From Candidatus Dormiibacterota bacterium (GTDB taxonomy: Bacteria > Chloroflexota > Dormibacteria > Aeolococcales > Aeolococcaceae): a stretch of 6,213 nt of DNA. Of this stretch, positions 1 through 4,174 are shown one piece after another. Position 1 is the first letter of the stretch. Each line of letters starts with the position of its first letter. The DNA lies in assembly GCA_955651875.1 (NCBI GenBank), contig CATPAP010000289.1, positions 1-6,213 of the forward strand, read 5' to 3'. The position numbers and the translations under genes are program-made. The notes beneath the pieces are model-generated. The model searched no databases. It saw only the letters and a program-made list of their open reading frames with translations, and was not told the origin of the DNA.

Positions 1-33
1 CCCACGGCGCACGCTGGCCGCATGCGCCGTGGG
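1..33. repeat. Perfect 11-bp inverted repeat over the first start codon
   Basis: Bases 1-11 (CCCACGGCGCA) are the exact reverse complement of bases 23-33 (TGCGCCGTGGG), with an 11-nt loop at 12-22. The pairing is seen directly and is very GC-rich, so the RNA hairpin should be stable. The right arm starts at the second base of the ATG at 22-24. It could be the terminator of an upstream gene outside the window (no T-run follows), a structure masking the lipoprotein start, or an operator. The repeat touches the window edge, but the next outer pair cannot be tested because the upstream base is not visible. Confidence 0.6.
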
Positions 34-525
34 CATGCTGCGCGCCTGATGACGATCGCGGCGTCGACGCTCCTCGCCGGGTGCGGTGCGAGCGCCGGCA
101 CGGGCGGGCCGGCGTCGCCGACGCCCACGCCGTCACCGTCGACCCGTCCGGCCTGCGGTCCAGCGTCGCCCACCGCGCAAGCGCCGGTCGGCACCACGCA
201 GGCACTGCGCGTCATCCCCGTGCTGATCCTCGCGGACGTGCCGGTGTCGGCCGCGGTGGAGCAGCTCGGAGCCATCACGTGCGTGACCGTTGGGGTTGGG
301 CAGCGGGTGTCGATGGAGGTCGACGCGCGCATCCCACCACCACCCGCGGAGGTGCACGGCGATGCGCAGCTGCTGTCGCCCATCACCGTGTCGCCCGCGG
401 TGCCGGCCGGCGCGACGCAGCCGCAGGCGGGACACTACACGCTGACCTTCAGCGCGCTCGCCGCAGGGAGCACTGCGCTGACATACCTCCCCGCCACGTG
501 CACACTGCCACCGGGAGCGTGCTGA
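22..525 (+). CDS. Putative secreted lipoprotein, unrecognised family
   Basis: The 167-residue product begins with a lipoprotein signal peptide: a basic n-region (R2, R3, R8), a hydrophobic stretch at about 9-19 and the lipobox L18-A-G-C21. It should be cleaved before Cys21, lipid-anchored, and exposed outside the membrane. Residues 22-56 form a Pro/Ser/Thr/Ala-rich linker. The rest (about 60-167) has alternating hydrophobic segments and a late Y139-TLTFSALAAG pattern, which suggests a small beta-sandwich (Ig-like or chagasin-like); this is an inference. Four cysteines remain after the anchor (45, 87, 160, 167) and could form two disulfides. No Shine-Dalgarno precedes ATG 22, and the frame is open to the left edge, so the start could lie upstream. 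The signal peptide fits position 22 well. Starting at Met10 would leave no basic n-region. Function unknown. Confidence 0.72.
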   Translation: MRRGHAARLMTIAASTLLAGCGASAGTGGPASPTPTPSPSTRPACGPASPTAQAPVGTTQALRVIPVLILADVPVSAAVEQLGAITCVTVGVGQRVSMEVDARIPPPPAEVHGDAQLLSPITVSPAVPAGATQPQAGHYTLTFSALAAGSTALTYLPATCTLPPGAC

Positions 526-568
526 GAGAACGCGCTCGATCCCGCAAGCGCTGGGGTGCTGGCGGGGT

Positions 569-574
569 TAGACT
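569..574 (+). promoter_or_regulatory. Possible -10 element (TAGACT) for the DUF4234 gene
   Basis: TAGACT fits the actinobacterial TAnnnT -10 pattern and sits in the 100-bp gap between the lipoprotein and the DUF4234 gene, about 50 nt before the GTG start. No convincing -35 hexamer is seen 16-19 nt upstream. The call rests on one short motif in a suitable place and is weak. Confidence 0.22.
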
Positions 575-610
575 GGCGCTGCCGCGGACTGGCGCGATCA
601 GCCCGGCAGT

Positions 611-615
611 GGAGG
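611..615 (+). promoter_or_regulatory. Shine-Dalgarno GGAGG for the GTG start at 626
   Basis: GGAGG lies 10 nt before the GTG at 626. It supports that codon as the start of the DUF4234 protein, because no ATG or other start with a comparable site is available near the beginning of the frame. Confidence 0.6.
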
Positions 616-625
616 ACAGAGCGCT

Positions 626-1108
626 GTGGCCGAGACGCTCGTCATTGGAAGCGAGACCTTCAAGAGGCGGAACATCGTCGGTGTGTGGCTCGGACTACCG
701 CTCATCACGCTGGGCATCTACTCGTACGTCTGGATCTACAAGGTCAACAACGAGGCACGCCGCTACCTGAGAGACGACTCCATCAGGCCGGGGAGGTCGG
801 TGCTCGCGTTCTTTCCCGGATCCATCCTCATCGTCCCACCGTTCATCGCCATCTACCGGTTGGGCAAGCGGATTGCCAGGATGGAGGCGGCGGCAGGATT
901 GCAGAGCCGGGCCGAGCCGTTGCTCGGCTTGCTACTGGCCTTCGTCTTCAGCTCCTACAGGCTGTATTACCAGAGCCACCTCAACGGCATCTGGGATCGC
1001 TATCTCCAGACGACGCCAGCTGTGCCACCGCAGCCGATTGCGCCTCCGCCCCCGCAGATCGCGCCTTCGTCTGCGCAGAACGTCCCTCCACCTGTGCCAC
1101 CCGGTTGA
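626..1108 (+). CDS. DUF4234-type small membrane protein with proline-rich tail
   Basis: The 160-residue product looks like a DUF4234 membrane protein. The hallmark is the TLGIYSYVWIYKVNNEAR segment at residues 28-45: a helix ending in an aromatic-rich turn and a charged stretch. Predicted membrane helices lie at about 17-38, 57-78 and 97-115. A conserved-looking LYYQSHLNGIWD motif (113-124) follows the third helix. Residues 131-160 are a low-complexity Pro/Ala/Gln tail, probably cytoplasmic and disordered. No catalytic residues are recognisable, and the family's molecular role is unknown. The start is GTG 626, chosen for its GGAGG at 611-615. The gene is separated from comEA by 56 bp. They could share a transcript, but no functional tie to DNA uptake is evident. 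Family assignment is by motif recognition only. Confidence 0.8.
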   Translation: MAETLVIGSETFKRRNIVGVWLGLPLITLGIYSYVWIYKVNNEARRYLRDDSIRPGRSVLAFFPGSILIVPPFIAIYRLGKRIARMEAAAGLQSRAEPLLGLLLAFVFSSYRLYYQSHLNGIWDRYLQTTPAVPPQPIAPPPPQIAPSSAQNVPPPVPPG

Positions 1109-1164
1109 TCGGCTCACTAGCAACGTCCGCGCCGTGACCGCCTGACCGCTCGACACTCGCGCGC

Positions 1165-1743
1165 ATGGCCGCGTTCCGCGCCGCGCTCTCCAGGCGATCC
1201 GGACGGTTGCTGGCGTTCGGGATCATTGCGGCTGCGTCCGCGGCGGTCGGCGGGGTGATGACCGCGCGCGGGAACGACCAGCCGGGGGCGGCAGCGATCC
1301 CCGCCGTGGCGGCGCCGGGTGTGGCGGCGACGCTGCTGGTGTTCGTCAGCGGCGCGGTCGCGCACCCCGGCATGTACGAGCTCGCCGTCGGCGCGCGCAT
1401 CGCCGACGCCGTCGCCGACGCCGGCGGCATCCTTTCCACCGCGGACCCGGGGAAGCTGCCCAACCTAGCAGCCCTCCTCCACGACGGACACCAGGTCAAC
1501 GTGCCGTTCGCCAAGGGAACCAGTGCGCGGACCGCGGCGAAGATCGACGCCAACTCGGCGACGATCGACGAGCTCGAGACCATTCCCGGCATCACCGGGG
1601 ACATCGCCCAGGCGATCGTGCAGTCGCGCACCGCGTGGGGACCTTTCGCCAGCCTCACTGACCTCCGCAGCGCTCTCGGCCTCGACACCGCCACCGCCAC
1701 CCTGATCGGCAAACACCTGAGTTTCCGAACCAACCTGCCATGA
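1165..1743 (+). CDS. comEA: ComEA family competence protein, DNA receptor
   Basis: The 192-residue protein has the ComEA order. A single N-terminal membrane anchor (about 14-32) follows a basic start and is followed by an Ala/Pro-rich spacer. An SLBB-like domain spans about 57-114 (VFVSGAVAHPGMYEL, ending VNVP). A C-terminal tandem helix-hairpin-helix region spans about 126-186 (KIDANSATIDELETIPGI, GPFASLTDL). ComEA proteins bind double-stranded DNA outside the membrane and pass it to the ComEC channel. Two details differ from typical ComEA: the first hairpin is PGIT (T144) rather than PGIG, and the second is GLD (172-174) rather than GIG. These loops normally contact the DNA backbone, so affinity may be altered. 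No Shine-Dalgarno is visible before ATG 1165, but that start places the anchor correctly. The stop overlaps the comEC start (ATGA), implying translational coupling. Confidence 0.93.
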   Translation: MAAFRAALSRRSGRLLAFGIIAAASAAVGGVMTARGNDQPGAAAIPAVAAPGVAATLLVFVSGAVAHPGMYELAVGARIADAVADAGGILSTADPGKLPNLAALLHDGHQVNVPFAKGTSARTAAKIDANSATIDELETIPGITGDIAQAIVQSRTAWGPFASLTDLRSALGLDTATATLIGKHLSFRTNLP

Positions 1744-3994
1744 TCGTTGGCGCGCCATGGCGCGCGGCGCTGTGCGCCGGCGCGTTCTCCGCGTGCGTCG
1801 CGACCTCCCAGCGCAGCGTGCTGCTTGCGGTGCTGGCGGCCACCGCGACATGCGTGGTGATCGCCGTCGCGTTCGTCGAGTGGCGGTTGGTCACCGCGGG
1901 CTTGGCGATCGTGGCGTGCGTGCTCGGCACCTGGCGAGGAATCAGCGCCGCGGCTGTGGACCACGGCCCGGGCAGCGTGGCCGGCCACCTCGGCAGCGGT
2001 GACGTGGTGCTGCGCGGCACCGTCGGTGACGCGGGCGTGCCCGGTCGCGACGACACGCTAGTCGTCGCCGTCCATCAGCTCGCCACCACCCAGTCGGGGG
2101 CGTGGAGCGTCAGTGGCGCGGTGGTGGTGGAACCGCGGACACCGATCACCCTGCTGCCGGGTGACACCGTGGACGTGGCGACGACCAGCCTGCGCGCACC
2201 GCCGCAGCGTCCTGGAGCGCTGTCCGCGGTGGCGCTCGAGCGCGTCGGGGTCACCGCCATCGCCACCGCCGCACAGGTCACGCCCATCGCCGCGGGAGCA
2301 CCGGCACCGGCACGGCTCGCCGAGCAGCTGCGTCGGGTACTGACCGCGACGGTGACGCGCGCGTTGCCCGAGCCCGAGGCGACGCTGCTGCTGGGCATCA
2401 CCTTCGGTATCCGCGGGCGCCTCACCGCAGACGTGCGCACGCCTCTCCAGGACGCCGGGCTCATCCACATCGTCGCGGTCAGCGGGCTCAAGGTGGTGAT
2501 GGTCGCAGGCCTGGTTAGCTCGCTGGCACGGGTGCGCGGCTGGCCACGGCGGCGCCGCGTCGTAGCCACGCTCGGCGTCATCGCGCTCTACGTGGTGTTG
2601 AGCGGGGCCGGGGCGGCGGCGTTGCGCAGCAGCCTGATGGTGAGCACGGGGCTGCTTCTGAGCCGTGACGGGCGCCGGCCGCACTCCTTCGCGCTGCTCG
2701 CGGTGTGCGCCGCGCTGCTGTTGTGCATCGAACCCGCGGTGGCCACCGACGTCGGCTACCAGCTCTCGTTTCTCGGCACCGCGGGCATCCTCCTGCTCGC
2801 CTCGCCAATCGCTGCGCACATTCCCGGTCCGCGGCTGCTCGTCGAGCCGTTCGCGGTGACCGTGGCAGCGCAGCTTGCCACTGCGCCGGTCACCGCCGGC
2901 ACCTTCGGCGTGCTCTCGCTGGTGGGCCCGTTCGCCAACGCCCTGGTGCTGCCGCTGCTGCCGTCGGCGATCGCCGTCGGTGGGGCTGGGGCGCTGGCAG
3001 GGACGGTGCTTCCTGCGCTCGGCTGGCTGCCGCTCGAGGTCGCGGGTCTGCTGAGCCGGGTGGTACTTGCGATCGCGCAGGGGACGTCGGCGCTTCCGTT
3101 CGCGGCAATCCCGTTGCAGCTCTGGCCGTCGGAGTGGACGGTCGCGGAGCTCGCCGCCGTCGCGGTGGGCGCGGGTGCGTGGTACCTGCACATGCGCTGG
3201 CGGCCGGCCGCGGCAGGCGCGCTCGCCGTCGCGCTCACGGCGGCGCTGGTTGCCGGCGCTGTCTCCACCTACCTTGCCGCCGCCGCGACCGGCGCCGCAC
3301 TGCGCGTCACCGTGCTCGACGTCGGCAACGGGGTGGCCGTGCTCATCCGGCCGCCGGGCGGAGGCACGGTGCTCGTCGACGGCGGCTCCAAGGGTGCGGC
3401 CCTGCTCACCGCGCTCGGGCGAGTGCTCTCACCGCTCGATCGGCACCTCGACGTGGTCGTGCTCACCGCCACCGACAGGGCAACGTCGGCAGCGCTGCCG
3501 GCGCTGCTCGGCCACTACGACGTGGGCAGCCTGGTGGTCTCTCAGCCGCTGCCGCCGGCGTTGCAGACGGTGGCCGCGTCGCTTGCCGGGACCGGTACGC
3601 ACGTGGTCGTGGCGGTGCAGCGCCGTGGACGCTCGGCGGCGTCACCGCGCGCTGCATCGCGTCGGGTCCGGCGCCGGCCTCACCGTGCGTGCTCCAGCTC
3701 ACCGACGGTCGCTCGACGACGCTGATCACCGGCAACCTCGCACAGGCCGTGCAGGACGAGCTCGCTGCCGTGCGGACGTCACTGCTGCGCTGCGACCTGC
3801 TGGTCGGTCCGACGACGACAGCGCCGTCCGCGGCGCTGCTCTCCGCGGCGCGACCGGCACTGGTCGCGGTCCCGGCCACGCGCACGCCCCCGGGACTCGG
3901 CGCCACCGGGCTGGACATCGCGGTCACCGGACGTGACCGCGACCTCGAGTACGACGCGCTCGCAACCGGCGGATTCGCCAGCGGCGCGGGCTGA
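1740..3994 (+). CDS. comEC: ComEC/Rec2 family DNA uptake channel, reading frame interrupted
   Basis: ComEC is the polytopic channel that carries transforming single-stranded DNA across the inner membrane. Residues 1-70 contain N-terminal membrane segments. About 87-178 form an OB-like region (GDVVLRGTV, LLPGDTVDV). From about 216 on lies the competence domain, with LLLGITFG and IHIVAVSGLK (H243 to K251), GYQLSFLGTAGILLL and many membrane helices. A metallo-beta-lactamase-like domain starts near LDVGNG (D527) and VLVDGG (D547). The initial frame ends at 3725 after 661 residues, but its last 35 or so residues are Arg/Ser-rich nonsense. Homologous-looking sequence (PWTLGGVTARC, VLQLTDGRSTTLITGNL) continues in the frame one base back and stops at 3992-3994. 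Corrected length is about 751 residues, normal for ComEC. The metal-ligand motifs are missing: TATDRAT replaces THPHADH. Start ATG 1740 overlaps the comEA stop and lacks its own Shine-Dalgarno. Confidence 0.92.
1750..1778. repeat. 16-bp palindrome plus short hairpin in the first comEC codons
   Basis: Bases 1750-1765 (GCGCGCCATGGCGCGC) are a perfect palindrome. They are followed directly by GGCGC-TGT-GCGCC at 1766-1778, a 5-bp stem with a 3-nt loop. Both lie within the first 13 codons of comEC, so the start of its message is probably highly structured. With no Shine-Dalgarno in front of ATG 1740, this fits initiation that depends on ribosomes arriving from comEA. It may also be chance in GC-rich coding DNA. 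Confidence 0.45.
3603..3626 (+). other. comEC: Frameshift site in comEC (equivalent to one missing base)
   Basis: Upstream of this interval the ComEC-like frame reads ASLAGTGTHVVVAV. Downstream, the recognisable protein reads APWTLGGVTARCIASG in the frame whose codons start one base earlier. The switch therefore corresponds to a net -1 change (one base lost, or two gained) between the valine codons at 3603-3611 and the TGG at 3626-3628. No X-XXY-YYZ slippery heptamer is seen, so programmed frameshifting is not supported. A sequencing or assembly error, or a true inactivating mutation, is more likely. The downstream frame keeps coherent protein sequence to the stop at 3994, which suggests any mutation is recent. 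Confidence 0.82.
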
Positions 3995-3996
3995 CT

Positions 3997-4022
3997 GACC
4001 CGGCCCCTCGCCGCCCCGGGTC
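3997..4022 (+). terminator. Possible GC-rich terminator hairpin after comEC
   Basis: GACCCGG at 3997-4003 pairs perfectly with CCGGGTC at 4016-4022 around a 12-nt loop, and a T-G wobble (3996/4023) can extend the stem. It begins two bases after the stop at 3992-3994, where a terminator would be expected if the restored frame is the real comEC end. A second weaker stem follows (ACGGC 4026-4030 with GCCGT 4037-4041). No T-run follows either hairpin, as is common in high-GC actinobacteria, so the call is tentative. Confidence 0.4.
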
Positions 4023-4047
4023 GTCACGGCCCGGCCGCCGTCACGGC
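4022..4047. repeat. Direct repeat CGTCACGGC, two copies
   Basis: CGTCACGGC occurs at 4022-4030 and again at 4039-4047, 17 bp apart, in the intergenic region between comEC and the GGDEF-type gene. Identity of nine bases is seen directly. Whether it is a protein-binding site or chance is unknown. Confidence 0.3.
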
Positions 4048-4085
4048 GCTGCAACGGCGCGGCAACGACGGTAAACAGGGCTCAT

Positions 4086-4103
4086 CGCTGCGCGCGCGCA
4101 GCG
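4086..4103. repeat. 18-bp perfect palindrome with alternating CG core
   Basis: CGCTGCGCGCGCGCAGCG reads the same on both strands, and its central 12 bases (4089-4100) strictly alternate pyrimidine and purine. Flanking TCA (4082-4084) and TGA (4104-4106) can extend the pairing with a one-base bulge. It lies 71 nt upstream of the TTG start at 4175, inside the likely promoter or 5' leader of the sensor gene. It could be an operator, a leader hairpin or Z-DNA-prone DNA. No promoter hexamers stand out in the rest of the 180-bp gap. Confidence 0.45.
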
Positions 4104-4162
4104 TGACGGGAAGGCTGCGGTGCCCTGTGCGCGGCGACCGACACACGAGAATCCTGCTCAAC

Positions 4163-4170
4163 AAGGAGGT
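4163..4170 (+). promoter_or_regulatory. Perfect Shine-Dalgarno AAGGAGGT for the TTG start at 4175
   Basis: AAGGAGGT matches the full anti-Shine-Dalgarno core, and GGAGG ends five bases before TTG 4175. This decides the start of the following gene. An in-frame GTG at 4127 has no ribosome site, and the first in-frame ATG (residue 32) would remove the N-terminal region and cut into the first membrane helix. Confidence 0.8.
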
Positions 4171-4174
4171 TCGT

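Noticed and set aside
532..551. Weak stem after the lipoprotein stop (GCGCT with AGCGC)
   Set aside because: It has only five base pairs with a 10-nt loop and no T-run, which is expected by chance at this GC content.
81..770. A 229-codon + frame overlapping the lipoprotein and the DUF4234 gene
   Set aside because: It is Arg-rich low-complexity sequence with no motif, and it conflicts with two better-supported genes.
1686..1703. CCGCCACCGCCACC-like triplet run at the end of comEA
   Set aside because: It is a short coding repeat from Thr/Ala codons, too small to be a meaningful tandem repeat.
981..1988. A 335-codon minus-strand frame opposite comEA
   Set aside because: It is shadow coding of comEA and early comEC; it is rich in Ala, Arg and Ser and shows no domain or ribosome site.
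2705..3600. The left two-thirds of the + strand frame that ends at 3994
   Set aside because: Before about 3612 it is Arg/Ala-rich out-of-frame sequence. Only the part after the frame break is ComEC, so it is not a separate gene.
3612..3626. Programmed -1 ribosomal frameshifting in comEC
   Set aside because: There is no slippery heptamer and no homopolymer run, and ComEC is not known to need recoding. An indel explains it more simply.
4067..4080. AT-richer GGTAAACAGG as a possible -10 for the sensor gene
   Set aside because: It is a poor match to TAnnnT and has no -35 partner at suitable spacing.
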